A program made the translations under genes and the position numbers. Of a stretch of 64,000 bases of DNA, positions 46,564-55,378 are shown in pieces. The number at the start of each line of letters is the position of its first letter. Position 1 is the stretch's first letter. The stretch lies in NCBI RefSeq assembly GCF_003403095.1, contig NZ_CP031555.1, positions 1,902,001 through 1,966,000 of the forward strand, in the 5' to 3' direction. The notes under the pieces are model-generated. The model did no database searches, was not told the origin of the DNA, and was given only the letters and a program-made list of their open reading frames with translations. The stretch comes from Thalassospira indica. Lineage in GTDB: Bacteria; Pseudomonadota; Alphaproteobacteria; Rhodospirillales; Thalassospiraceae.

Positions 46564-46703
46564 ATGACTGATCCCGCGATCAACACCGACACCGTCCCCG
46601 GACGTTACTGGCACCATCTTTAGGATGGCCGCATTCAATGCGATGTCTGCCCGCGCTTTTTCAAGCTCAAAGTCGGGCAGCGGGGCTTGTGTTTTCTTTA
46701 TGT
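46564..46703 (+). pseudogene. Fossil 5' end of the radical-SAM gene (amrS)
   Basis: From the ATG at 46564 the frame reads MTDPAINTDTVPGRYWHHL, then a TAG stop at 46621, then DGRIQCDVCPRFFKLKVGQ before diverging at about 46696. From 46606 to 46695 it matches the intact gene at 47964-48053 with about ten differences in 90 bases. Besides the stop, a conserved cysteine has become phenylalanine. It keeps the natural position divergent from the MEMO gene, so it is probably the original 5' end, now cut off. Confidence 0.85.
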
Positions 46704-47543
46704 TTAATTTTTTTCGAAAAATCGTTCTAGGCTACCAGAGTAGGGTAATCTAACCATTTCCCTGAATACCTCATGTAATAGTAATTCGAGTTTTCGAAAA
46801 ATATCTTCGAACAATTCCTTATCAAGACGTCCGTCGTGAATGAGATTGCACCTCAAACCGTAAAGCCGCCCAATTCCGATATTTCTCTCTATTTCGTCTA
46901 TCGTGCGGCCGGTAATCTTCTCAATGAGTTCTTTCAGTTTCTTAATGTTTGAGGTGCCGTCCATTGGGTATACTTCAAACGCAGTCCACAGCATCAAGAA
47001 CTTTTCTTCACTTGGGTCGAAGTCTAGAGACCTTCGGTAGAATTTTGACATTAAGGTGAAGCGCTGAAAAGTTTTAGAATCTCCAGAAAATTTTGCATAA
47101 AGGTTCCGAATTTCATCTGCTAAAAATTTTGAGTCAATCTGCTCGTATTCTGCTGCTCTTGTAAATGCGGAAATGGCCATTTTGGAGCCAGCGAGCGGGC
47201 CGCGATAAATTTGTTCAAAGAAAAATTGAGGCTGATACAGGAAAGAGACCGCAGTGATTGTCCTATCCAAATATCCGTTTAACTCTTCCAGCCCCTCAAT
47301 GCTCCCATCTTTGCTCTGAACAGAGAGAATTAAGTAGTTATGGCCTTTAGGTAAATGTAAATTGCCGAGTTCAACCAGTTTATCAGATTTCCCAAGTACG
47401 TGGATGCGCGTGTGTTGTTTAGGAATCTTGAGGTCTACTGGCCCTGAAACTAATTCAATTTTAACCGGGTGAACTACGATCTTAGGTAGAGGTGGCTTCA
47501 GTGATCGAGATTGGAAAACCGCTATTTGTGTATAATAGGCCAT
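46704..47543 (-). CDS. HEPN-domain protein (Apea-like), putative RNase effector
   Basis: A 279-residue protein, ATG at 47543 after a GGGAG site. The amino half (about 1-130) is beta-rich and unassigned. The carboxyl half is helical with FLMLWTAFEVYP near residues 182-193 and LYGLRCNLIHDGR near 228-240, where RCNLIH gives the R-x4-H catalytic motif of HEPN ribonucleases, in the context usual for Apea-like HEPN proteins. Such proteins act in toxin-antitoxin and anti-phage systems. Strongly A+T-rich. Confidence 0.75.
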   Translation of the reverse strand: MAYYTQIAVFQSRSLKPPLPKIVVHPVKIELVSGPVDLKIPKQHTRIHVLGKSDKLVELGNLHLPKGHNYLILSVQSKDGSIEGLEELNGYLDRTITAVSFLYQPQFFFEQIYRGPLAGSKMAISAFTRAAEYEQIDSKFLADEIRNLYAKFSGDSKTFQRFTLMSKFYRRSLDFDPSEEKFLMLWTAFEVYPMDGTSNIKKLKELIEKITGRTIDEIERNIGIGRLYGLRCNLIHDGRLDKELFEDIFRKLELLLHEVFREMVRLPYSGSLERFFEKN

Positions 47544-47640
47544 ACGCTATCTCCCATTTTCGGATTTCTTGGTTTTTGCGTATTTCGGTCATTGTTTAGT
47601 AAGGGATTTAATCTTAGGGTTGAAATATATGCTTGTGTTC

Positions 47641-47832
47641 CTATGTTCGTGTCGAAAATTTGATATTAGTGTCAAACAAAGAGAGTCCGTTTGTTTGTTT
47701 GCGGAACTCTTCGACGGCAAAGTGTATTCCTTGATGCCAGTTCATGCCAAAGTGGGTGTCCTCCGCTTCCAATGGGAACTCGCACCGAAAAACCTCTTGA
47801 TTGTTTTTTTCAAAAATTACAATTCCAATCAT
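47641..47832 (-). CDS. Small protein (63 aa) upstream of the HEPN gene
   Basis: A 63-residue ORF with a perfect AGGAGGT ribosome site seven bases before its ATG, co-oriented with the HEPN gene 97 bases downstream. It begins MIGIVIFEKNNQEVF and contains FGMNWHQGIHFAVEEF. It is not a nucleotidyltransferase (the usual partner of HEPN toxins) and I recognise no family. Position and strong ribosome site suggest an antitoxin or cofactor of the HEPN protein. Confidence 0.6.
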   Translation of the reverse strand: MIGIVIFEKNNQEVFRCEFPLEAEDTHFGMNWHQGIHFAVEEFRKQTNGLSLFDTNIKFSTRT

Positions 47833-47942
47833 GTTAACCTCCTATGGTTGATAGTTTAGCATTTTATACACTTTATTTTATAATTTTATAGCGGTTAATT
47901 TAAGGCTCATTTAAACTGCTCAGTTCTGATAGATTGACCGAA
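47833..47942. promoter_or_regulatory. A+T-rich divergent promoter region of the cassette
   Basis: This stretch is almost pure A+T in its middle, with TATAAT at 47879-47884 on the plus strand and TATAAA-like elements on the minus strand. It lies between the 63-residue gene and the rebuilt amrS start, so it probably drives both. The amrS side has no clear ribosome site before the ATG at 47943. Confidence 0.45.
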
Positions 47943-49019
47943 ATGGATGTCGTCTCAGCTACATATTGGCACCATCTCGACGATGGCCGTATTCAGTGCG
48001 ATGTCTGCCCGCGTTTTTGCAAGCTGAAAGACGGGCAGCGGGGCTTGTGTTTTGTCCGCGCCCGCCAAGGCGATCAGATGGTGCTGACCACTTGGGGCCG
48101 ATCATCGGGCTTTTGTATTGATCCGATTGAAAAGAAGCCGCTCAATCATTTTCTGCCCGGCACGCCGATCCTGTCCTTTGGCACGGCGGGCTGTAACCTG
48201 ACCTGCAAGTTCTGCCAGAATTACGAAATCTCCAAAGCGCGCGAGATGGATAAGCTTTCATCCCTCGCCACCCCGGAAATGATCGCCAAAACCGCCAAAG
48301 CGCATGGTTGCTCGGCCGTCGCCTTTACCTATAATGATCCGGTGATCTTCCTTGAATATGCCGTTGACGTGGCGCAGGCCTGCCGGGAAATGGGCATTCG
48401 CACCGTCGCGGTTACCGCCGGTTACATTGGCGATAAGGCGCGCGAGGAATTTTTCCGCCACATGGATGCCGCCAATGTCGATCTGAAGGGGTTTACGGAT
48501 CGCTTTTATCATCAGCTGTGCTCGGCCCATTTGGATGATGTGCTGGAAACGCTTAAATATCTCCGCCATGAAACCGGGGTGTGGATGGAACTGACCAACC
48601 TTGTCATTCCCGGCGAAAATGATGGCGACGCCGAGTTCGCGGAAATGACCCAGTGGGTCCATGAAGAACTCGGCCCCGATGTGCCAATGCATTTTTCGGC
48701 CTTTCATCCCGACTGGAAAATGATGGATACGCAGCCCACCCCGCCCGAAACTTTGGTGCGCGCACGCAAGATCGCCATGAATAACGGCATTCGTTATGCC
48801 TATGTCGGCAACGTGCATGACAAATCCCACAGCAGCACCTTCTGCCATGGCTGTGGCGATATCCTGATCGGGCGCGACTGGTATCAACTGTCTGACTGGA
48901 ACCTTGATGCCCATGGCGCATGCAAAAGCTGTGGCACGCATTGTGCCGGTGTGTTTCGCGCAACGCCCGGCACATGGGGCCCGAAACGCCAGCCGGTGCG
49001 CTTGATGGCCGGGCAATAA
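47943..49019 (+). CDS. amrS: AmmeMemoRadiSam system radical SAM enzyme (AmrS)
   Basis: A 358-residue radical-SAM protein. The [4Fe-4S] motif CNLTCKFC has cysteines 84, 88 and 91. An amino cluster CDVCPRFC...C (19, 22, 26, 36) and a carboxyl cluster CHGCG/CKSCGTHC suggest extra metal sites. I prefer the ATG at 47943; a TTG at 47934 is also in frame. The first residues (MDVVSAT) differ from those of the fossil copy, showing that this 5' end is a replacement. It works with MEMO and AMMECR1, substrate unknown. Confidence 0.88.
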   Translation: MDVVSATYWHHLDDGRIQCDVCPRFCKLKDGQRGLCFVRARQGDQMVLTTWGRSSGFCIDPIEKKPLNHFLPGTPILSFGTAGCNLTCKFCQNYEISKAREMDKLSSLATPEMIAKTAKAHGCSAVAFTYNDPVIFLEYAVDVAQACREMGIRTVAVTAGYIGDKAREEFFRHMDAANVDLKGFTDRFYHQLCSAHLDDVLETLKYLRHETGVWMELTNLVIPGENDGDAEFAEMTQWVHEELGPDVPMHFSAFHPDWKMMDTQPTPPETLVRARKIAMNNGIRYAYVGNVHDKSHSSTFCHGCGDILIGRDWYQLSDWNLDAHGACKSCGTHCAGVFRATPGTWGPKRQPVRLMAGQ

Positions 49020-49054
49020 ATCATCACACCCAATAAACCCACAGGAAAAACATC

Positions 49055-49453
49055 ATGGAAATCAAACGCGCCGGATCGCAGGCCTCGACCGTTGCCTCAC
49101 CCGAATATTTCACCGGGCAGGTCCGTATCGAGCCGATCATCAGTGCCCCTGATCCTGCACGCGTTGCGGCCGCCAATGTGACCTTTGAGCCGGGCGCGCG
49201 CACCACATGGCATACCCATCCGCTGGGCCAGACCCTGATTGTCACGGCTGGCTTTGGCCGCGTGCAACGCGACGGCGGCCCGGTCGAGGAAATCCGTCCC
49301 GGCGACATCGTCTGGTTTGAACCGGGTGAAAAGCACTGGCATGGGGCCGGCCCCGAAACCGCCATGACCCATATCGCCATTCAGGAAAAGCTCAATGGTT
49401 CGCCGGTGGATTGGCTCGAACCCGTGACCGATGCGGACTATCTCGGGCAATAA
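49055..49453 (+). CDS. Cupin-domain protein
   Basis: A 132-residue single-domain cupin. Metal ligands appear in [17 protein letters not shown] (two histidines and a glutamine in place of the usual glutamate) and in [13 protein letters not shown]. The pattern resembles (R)-mandelonitrile-lyase-like or carboxymuconolactone-linked cupins. Function unknown. It starts 35 bases after amrS and is probably in the same transcript. Confidence 0.85.
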   Translation: MEIKRAGSQASTVASPEYFTGQVRIEPIISAPDPARVAAANVTFEPGARTTWHTHPLGQTLIVTAGFGRVQRDGGPVEEIRPGDIVWFEPGEKHWHGAGPETAMTHIAIQEKLNGSPVDWLEPVTDADYLGQ

Positions 49454-49535
49454 TTTTGCTAGCACTCTGGCGCTATATCGCTACATTGCCGCGACGTTTG
49501 ACGCGGTTGGAAAGAAAGAACACGCAGTGGCCGGG

Positions 49536-50000
49536 ATGAAAATTCGCAAAGCCCGCTTGGGCGATGTCGGGGCAATTTTTGCCATCCGAAGCCGCGTGCG
49601 TGAAAACCACCTTTCCGCATCTGAGCTGGCCGAACGCGGCATCACCAAGGCGGCCTTTGGCAAGTGGCTCACCCAGGGCTATGGCATCTGGCTTGCCGAT
49701 CTCGATGGCTCTGCCGCCGGCTTCGCGATTGCCATCCCGAATGAGGCTACCCTCTGGGCATTGTTTGTCGATCCGGAGTTTGAAGGACGCGGGGTAGGGG
49801 CAGCATTACTGCGCACCGCCGAGGACTGGCTGTTTGCCCAAGGATGCAATGACATCTCGCTGACCACCGGGGCCAACCCCGCCAACCGCGCACACGGCTT
49901 TTACGAAAGCCACGGCTGGCATCCCACGGGCGATGTCGAAAACGACGAAGTCGAATACATCAAATCCAACCCGTCGCTTTCGCTGTTTGATTTCGGCTAG
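49536..50000 (+). CDS. GNAT family N-acetyltransferase
   Basis: The ATG at 49536 gives 154 residues; the frame is open upstream, but the acetyltransferase fold begins at MKIRKARLGDVGAIF. The acetyl-CoA loop is LFVDPEFEGRGVGAALL near residues 82-98, and the final HGFYESHGW is the GNAT carboxyl motif. Acceptor unknown. It is the last gene of the amrS transcript. Confidence 0.85.
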   Translation: MKIRKARLGDVGAIFAIRSRVRENHLSASELAERGITKAAFGKWLTQGYGIWLADLDGSAAGFAIAIPNEATLWALFVDPEFEGRGVGAALLRTAEDWLFAQGCNDISLTTGANPANRAHGFYESHGWHPTGDVENDEVEYIKSNPSLSLFDFG

Positions 50001-50010
50001 GCAGGTGGCC

Positions 50011-51243
50011 CTAGCGCACCGGAATACCGCGCGTTTTCTTTTGGCTCGGTCCCAAAAGGACCGGCGCATAACCAATCAAAAATGCCAGCCAACCGCCAAT
50101 CCACATCAGGGTCGCAATCGCCAGCACCGACACATAGGCCGATCCGTCAAAGCCAACAGCCACCCGCGCCACCGTCGAAAGCCAGATCAACCCGAATGCG
50201 CTATTAAGTGCGATACCGGCCCGCAATTCACGCCCCGTATGACCAAGGGCGGCCCGCCCGGCAATTGCAATAATCATGCAGGCCATCGCCCCGCCGGTCA
50301 GGGCATGTAACGCATCGCGACTGCCAAGCATGTCCGGCCACAGGATCGCGGTGCCCAGCAATGCCAAGCCAACCGGCACCCAGAAATAACCAAGATGCAA
50401 CATCGCCACAATCGGTTCGCGCCAGCTATGAATACCCCGCCAGCGGATCAACCGCACGGCATGCAAAAGCGATGCAGCCAAGGCGCAATAGCCAAATAAG
50501 GCGCCATACGGGCTGATAATCCCGGCAAGAATCGTAACCACCACACTGGCCAGACAGATCATGTCAAATCGGCCAAACATGGCGGGCAGCGGGGCCGCAA
50601 TCTGTTCGCGGGTCATCCAGTTGCGGGTAAAGGCCGGGATCACCCGCCCGCCAATCAGGGAAATCAACAAAATGATCGCAAGGATCGCGGTTTGATACAG
50701 CATCACCGGATCAAGCGCGATGACATCAAGACAGGATGCAATAAACAGCCCGTCAAAAAGCGCAATCACACTGATCACCGCAATCACCCGCATATTCTTG
50801 AAATTGCGTGCGGCAATCAGTTCGCGCATGGCAAGGGCGATCAGAAATGCGAAATAGGCCAATGCACCACAGATCACGGCAAGGAACGGCAGGTTTTCGG
50901 CAAGGCCAATGGCAAGGCGTCCGACAAGCCATGTCAATGTAAGGGCCATTAACATGGGGCCTGCAATCGGCGGCCGTGCGGTCCAGTTGGCAATCGCGGT
51001 TAACAGAAATCCACCAATTGCCGCCCCGCCAAACCCGAAAATCATTTCATGCGCGTGCCAATAGGACGAAGTCCCAAGGCTGGGCACGCCATAACCATGC
51101 ACAAATCCTGCAACCCACCAGACCACCGCAACAATCGCAAGAAGACCCGCACACAGGAAAAGCGGGCGAAATGCGCCGCTCCAGAATGGGTGGGGGGATT
51201 TTTGCGGCTCTGTAATCGAAATCGGTGTGGCATTGGCATTCAT
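50011..51243 (-). CDS. NnrS family protein (membrane, NO-related)
   Basis: A 410-residue protein with about twelve hydrophobic helices. NnrS signatures are FWSGAFRPLFL near residues 20-30, SSYWHAHEMIFGFGGAAIGGFLLTAIANWT (key part WHAHEMIFGF) and GGRVIPAFTRNW near 200. NnrS proteins are haem- and copper-linked membrane proteins that ease nitrosative stress. No denitrification gene or NnrR gene is adjacent. Confidence 0.9.
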   Translation of the reverse strand: MNANATPISITEPQKSPHPFWSGAFRPLFLCAGLLAIVAVVWWVAGFVHGYGVPSLGTSSYWHAHEMIFGFGGAAIGGFLLTAIANWTARPPIAGPMLMALTLTWLVGRLAIGLAENLPFLAVICGALAYFAFLIALAMRELIAARNFKNMRVIAVISVIALFDGLFIASCLDVIALDPVMLYQTAILAIILLISLIGGRVIPAFTRNWMTREQIAAPLPAMFGRFDMICLASVVVTILAGIISPYGALFGYCALAASLLHAVRLIRWRGIHSWREPIVAMLHLGYFWVPVGLALLGTAILWPDMLGSRDALHALTGGAMACMIIAIAGRAALGHTGRELRAGIALNSAFGLIWLSTVARVAVGFDGSAYVSVLAIATLMWIGGWLAFLIGYAPVLLGPSQKKTRGIPVR

Positions 51244-51431
51244 GACGGCTCTCCAAACAACTGGAATGCGTCATAATAGCGTTCAAAACCGATCCCGCCT
51301 TGATGTTGAGCAATTTATGAGAGGAAGCTCTGCGTATTTCCGGTTTGCTGAAGATTTTTATGGTCTCAGGGTTTCTATTTTAGGATGCTGTTTACAGGAA
51401 CTCTTCCGCATTTGTTTTCAGGTATTCAATA
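51244..51431 (+). other. Upstream region of the SIR2 gene
   Basis: A 188-base gap, already A+T-rich from about 51270, marks the left edge of the inserted defence gene. It has no clear ribosome site before the ATG (ACAGGAACT lies about 35 bases upstream), and no inverted or direct repeat with the right edge at 55233-55378 is obvious. Confidence 0.3.
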
Positions 51432-54400
51432 ATGAGATTTTTAGCCAACGGCCCAAACATTCCTGATCATCTGCTGAAAAAGAGAGATGAAGGTCGGTGC
51501 ATATTCCTGTGTGGTGCTGGTGTATCGATTCCGTCCGGAATGCCTCAATTCTATGGCTTGGCTGAATACGTCATCGATAAATTAGATCCGCCTGAAGACG
51601 GAACAATTATGGCGGATTTTCAGCCATGGAGAGATGGAAAATCTGGGGCTAAAACGCCATTGGACCAGATATTCAACGCTTTGTATCAAGAATACGGGCG
51701 TGAAGAAGTGAATGCATTGGTTGAGAAACGTCTCACCGAGAAAAAGGTGACGGGCCCTAGTAGAGAGCATCAGCTCATCGCGAGAATATCGGCTGACCTA
51801 GATCGCAACCCTCAGGTTGTAACAACCAATTTTGATCATCTTTTTGAGGATGCTGTTAGCGGAAATGTTGACGTGCGCATTGCTCCGGCATTGGCTTCAA
51901 TCGACCATGGAGAAATGATCTCAGGCATCACGTATTTGCATGGTCGTGTGGGGAAATCAGACAGTTACGTTTTGGGAAGTGCGGATTTTGGGAGAGCTTA
52001 CCTGGCTGAGGCTTGGGCAACCTCATTTGTAATGCAGCTTATCAAACACTACACGGTGGTCCTCGTGGGGTACGGAGCTGAAGACCCGCCAGTAAAATAT
52101 CTTTTGCAGGGGCTTCGTCAGGTAGACGGTATCGACCCTCAAAAACTCTATGTTTTTGATCGTGGACGACACGAAGATATTGAGGCTAAGTGGGCTGACA
52201 GAGGCGTAACACCAATTGCTTATTCTGGTGAAGGGCAAGATCATTCGGCTTTGTGGGACACCATCGAAGCTTGGGCAGATAGAGCTGATAACCCAAGAGT
52301 TTGGTGTAGAAATATTATTGAGCAAGCGAAGAAAGGTCCCAGATCCCTGCAAGCTCACGAACGTGGGCAGGTGGTACATCTTGTTCGCACGACTGCTGGC
52401 GCAAAGTTGTTTGCTAGGTCCACGCCAATCATAACACCAGAATGGCTCTGCGTATTCGATGCTAGTTGCCGTACAGGTAAGCCTGCCTCCGGCTATGCCA
52501 AGGACTCTGAAGTTTTCGATCCATTCAAGGAATACTGCTTAGATGATGATTTAGAAAGGTTATCTGCAAACACAGATAAGAAAGGTAGAGTATTTGATGA
52601 TCTAACGAATTGGCACTTCGGAGATGGAAACAAAAACCAAATTCATAGTTTAGGTACTTTTCCTCTACCATCTCGTATGCCTCTTCCTTCAAGGCTCAAT
52701 TCACTCCTTTGGTGGATTGCACAGAATTTGGATAATCCGATAACAGCATGGTGGGCTTTTCGCCAGTTTAGGCTTCATCCCAGTTTACTAGATGCATTTA
52801 GGCACATGCTTAGAGACAAAAAGGATCTAAGTAGAAAAGCGCGCAAGCTACTTAATATCCTTTTGGAAATACACACTGATCCCATCAACTCCGACAGGAA
52901 TTTCTCTCTTCACCAATTAAAGGGCCGGATTAGTTTGGAAGGCTGGACCCAAAGCGCTCTTCGTGAACTCGAGCGCATCATGGTTCCCGAGTTTCGGTCC
53001 AGTCGACCTTTTGAAATAGCGGCAGGCAAACCACCTATGGATGGTTGGTTTGCAACGAGGGTCTCCGAAGTGACTCGTTTGGAAGTGAAGTTTCCCGAGC
53101 CACGGATTTCGGTTGGAGAGCTGCCGGATGATGTTTTGGAAGCAATATTTTTGGTAGCTGAGAGATGCCTAATTCGCGGCAGTGATATGCTTTCGGAACT
53201 CGATGTAATCCTGTTTACGACCGCGACTTGCTATCCAGATCGAGAGGCAGAAGGAGAGCGCGAAGATCGAAGGACATCAGGATTCTTTAAGTGGTTTTTA
53301 GAGTTGTTTGCAAAACTATCGATTGTGTCTCCCAAAATAGCGCGTAATCGAGCGGCTCTTTGGTCAGAAAAGGATACTTATTTCTTTAGAAAACTGAAAT
53401 TTTTTGCGTTTTCGAGAAAAGAACTTTTTGATGATAGTGAAGCAGCATCGTTTCTTCTGTTTTGTGAGAATGAAGCATTCTGGGACCTGAATGCGCGTCG
53501 TGAGCTTTTATTCTTTATTGAAGACCGCTGGGAAGGCTTTAGCTCGCAGGAACGCAAGCGGCTGATTGAGCGAGTTTTCCAGGGGCCCGATAAACTGGCT
53601 GATCAGTCTCCGGAAGAGTATGAGAATTGGCGCCTTAATATGATTGCTTCCTATCTCTCTTGGTTGACTTTACACGGATGCGAACTGCCGCCAGAGCAAA
53701 TAAATCGTCTTGCAGAACTCAAGGCAGGTTTAGCGGATTGGGATGATAGGTCAGCCAAAGGATTAACCTTTATCTCTGGTGCGATGGTCCACACAGTAAG
53801 TGTAGATGAAAACCCAGAGGCATTATTTGGAAAGCCGCTCAGTAAAATCGCTGATATCGCAGAATCCCAATCTCAACGTGGCTGGGGTGAGTTTACTGAG
53901 CGAAGGCCATTTTCGGGATTGGTTAAGCTAAACCCCCGCACTGCCTTGGCCGCACTTTCTATACAGACGAAAGAAGGAAAGTACCCAAAAGACAGGTGGT
54001 CTGAGCTTCTAAAGTACTGGCCACAAGACACAGGCCCCAGATTGACCAATGTGTTTTTACGGCGAATCTATCGTTTACCTGACGGGGTAATCCGTGAGCT
54101 TAGGCATGAAGTATCTAGCTGGGTTAAAGAGAGTTTACCCGGGCTCCATGGCGCCGATCCGAATTGCGCTTGGAAAATTTTCGATAATATCGTCAGAGCC
54201 TTAAGTCAAAACATTCACGAGGCGACAGAAAGTTCAATCTTAACTCAGTCGTTTGATGGTGAGAAAAACGAAAGATCAAGAAGGACGATAGATCATGCAA
54301 TCAATGGCCCCATTGGAAATATAACTGAAGGTGTTTTGGACGCATTGACTGAGTTGAAACTCGATAAAGGTCATGGTCTTCCTAAAGAGTTTTCTTGTCG

Positions 54401-55232
54401 CCTAATTGAGCTAATGCATGTCGAAGGCGAAGGAAGCGATCATGCCGTGTGTTTGATCGCAAAGCGAATACGATGGCTTCATTTTTTGGATGCTGAGTGG
54501 GTGAAAAAATACTTGATCCCATTTTTCAATATTGAACACCCTTACTCGGAGCCTGCTTGGGAAGGTGCATTACTTCGCTTTGAACCGTTTCATGACCAAA
54601 TTTGGGCGACGATAAAAGACAGTTTTCTCGAGCTTTTTACGCCAAACATAAAGTGGCAGCTTTCCTCAAATCAGAAAGAAGCAGCTGTTCATATACTGCT
54701 AGTCTTAGGAATGTTCCGGCTGGAGATGACAGACGGTGTGACAGCAAAGGAAGTTCGAAGGTCTCTCAGGTCAATGGATGATGAAATGAGGGCCGATGCG
54801 ATTTATCTGCTTTCAAGGTTCGGAAAAGAAAATGAAGATGGCTGGGCCAAGTATGTTATTCCATTCGTCTCAACAGTTTGGCCACTGGAAAGAAAGTTTC
54901 GAACTAGTTCTTCTGCTTCCGCTTGGTTGTCAACGTTAAGTAGCGCGGGTGACGCTTTCCCAAAGTTGTTGAAAGTAGTGATGAAATTTTTGGTTCCAAT
55001 AAGGGTAAATCACGAGATTTTCAGGTTTTCGCGCGAGATTGCAGATGAAGATGCCCTGGTCGCAAAGTATCCAGAGGAAGTTCTATCTCTACTTAACACT
55101 GTTGTGCCTGACGCCGCCTCTGATGATCTCTCTGAGTTGGGACGAATTCTTGAAGAAATTGAGCAAAACAATCCGGAGCTTGTCAACAGCAGGCACTTCC
55201 ATCGGCTAAGTGATGTTCTCGAGAGTGTTTGA
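51432..55232 (+). CDS. SIR2-domain protein, 1,266 aa, putative single-gene anti-phage defence
   Basis: The amino 290 residues form a SIR2-like NADase domain: FLCGAGVSIPSGMP (GAGxS, 28-32), VVTTNFDHLFE (TNFD, 132-135), YLHGRVG (His170) and VVLVGYGAEDPPV (209-221). The remaining 970 residues are helical with no motif that I can name and may form a repeat-based sensor. The layout fits defence-associated sirtuins that deplete NAD+ on infection. It is A+T-rich, alone between NnrS and pepA, with no partner gene. Confidence 0.82.
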   Translation: MRFLANGPNIPDHLLKKRDEGRCIFLCGAGVSIPSGMPQFYGLAEYVIDKLDPPEDGTIMADFQPWRDGKSGAKTPLDQIFNALYQEYGREEVNALVEKRLTEKKVTGPSREHQLIARISADLDRNPQVVTTNFDHLFEDAVSGNVDVRIAPALASIDHGEMISGITYLHGRVGKSDSYVLGSADFGRAYLAEAWATSFVMQLIKHYTVVLVGYGAEDPPVKYLLQGLRQVDGIDPQKLYVFDRGRHEDIEAKWADRGVTPIAYSGEGQDHSALWDTIEAWADRADNPRVWCRNIIEQAKKGPRSLQAHERGQVVHLVRTTAGAKLFARSTPIITPEWLCVFDASCRTGKPASGYAKDSEVFDPFKEYCLDDDLERLSANTDKKGRVFDDLTNWHFGDGNKNQIHSLGTFPLPSRMPLPSRLNSLLWWIAQNLDNPITAWWAFRQFRLHPSLLDAFRHMLRDKKDLSRKARKLLNILLEIHTDPINSDRNFSLHQLKGRISLEGWTQSALRELERIMVPEFRSSRPFEIAAGKPPMDGWFATRVSEVTRLEVKFPEPRISVGELPDDVLEAIFLVAERCLIRGSDMLSELDVILFTTATCYPDREAEGEREDRRTSGFFKWFLELFAKLSIVSPKIARNRAALWSEKDTYFFRKLKFFAFSRKELFDDSEAASFLLFCENEAFWDLNARRELLFFIEDRWEGFSSQERKRLIERVFQGPDKLADQSPEEYENWRLNMIASYLSWLTLHGCELPPEQINRLAELKAGLADWDDRSAKGLTFISGAMVHTVSVDENPEALFGKPLSKIADIAESQSQRGWGEFTERRPFSGLVKLNPRTALAALSIQTKEGKYPKDRWSELLKYWPQDTGPRLTNVFLRRIYRLPDGVIRELRHEVSSWVKESLPGLHGADPNCAWKIFDNIVRALSQNIHEATESSILTQSFDGEKNERSRRTIDHAINGPIGNITEGVLDALTELKLDKGHGLPKEFSCRLIELMHVEGEGSDHAVCLIAKRIRWLHFLDAEWVKKYLIPFFNIEHPYSEPAWEGALLRFEPFHDQIWATIKDSFLELFTPNIKWQLSSNQKEAAVHILLVLGMFRLEMTDGVTAKEVRRSLRSMDDEMRADAIYLLSRFGKENEDGWAKYVIPFVSTVWPLERKFRTSSSASAWLSTLSSAGDAFPKLLKVVMKFLVPIRVNHEIFRFSREIADEDALVAKYPEEVLSLLNTVVPDAASDDLSELGRILEEIEQNNPELVNSRHFHRLSDVLESV

Positions 55233-55378
55233 GTTTTGCCGATAGACCCAACATCGCGTTCTTTTTCCACGATAAGCCTTTTCAACCGCGTTTAACGCGC
55301 TAGATTAGGAGCATCAATTTATTTGCAGTTGCTTGATCAAGGGCTGCGCCCCGAAACATGACAGGAGTCCTGTTCACC

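Larger units (their letters stand above)
46674..48053. mobile_element. Small HEPN cassette inserted in amrS, bounded by a 22-base direct repeat
   Basis: A 22-base stretch of amrS (beginning CGGGCAGCGGGG) occurs at 46674-46695 and again at 48032-48053, flanking A+T-rich DNA unlike the neighbours. The right copy sits inside a complete new 5' end of amrS that restores the reading frame. Inside are two minus-strand genes and a divergent promoter region, but no integrase. The layout suggests a mobile cassette that rebuilds its target gene; recombination with foreign DNA is an alternative. Confidence 0.55.

Noticed and set aside
47569..47859. Plus-strand ORF of 96 codons in the HEPN cassette
   Set aside because: It overlaps the 63-residue minus-strand ORF, which has a perfect ribosome site; the plus ORF has none.
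51227..51466. 79-codon ORF between NnrS and the SIR2 gene
   Set aside because: No ribosome site, no domain, overlaps the SIR2 start; composition of non-coding type.
51244..55378. Terminal repeats around the SIR2 gene
   Set aside because: By eye the two flanks share no inverted or direct repeat of useful length, so I do not call it a mobile element.
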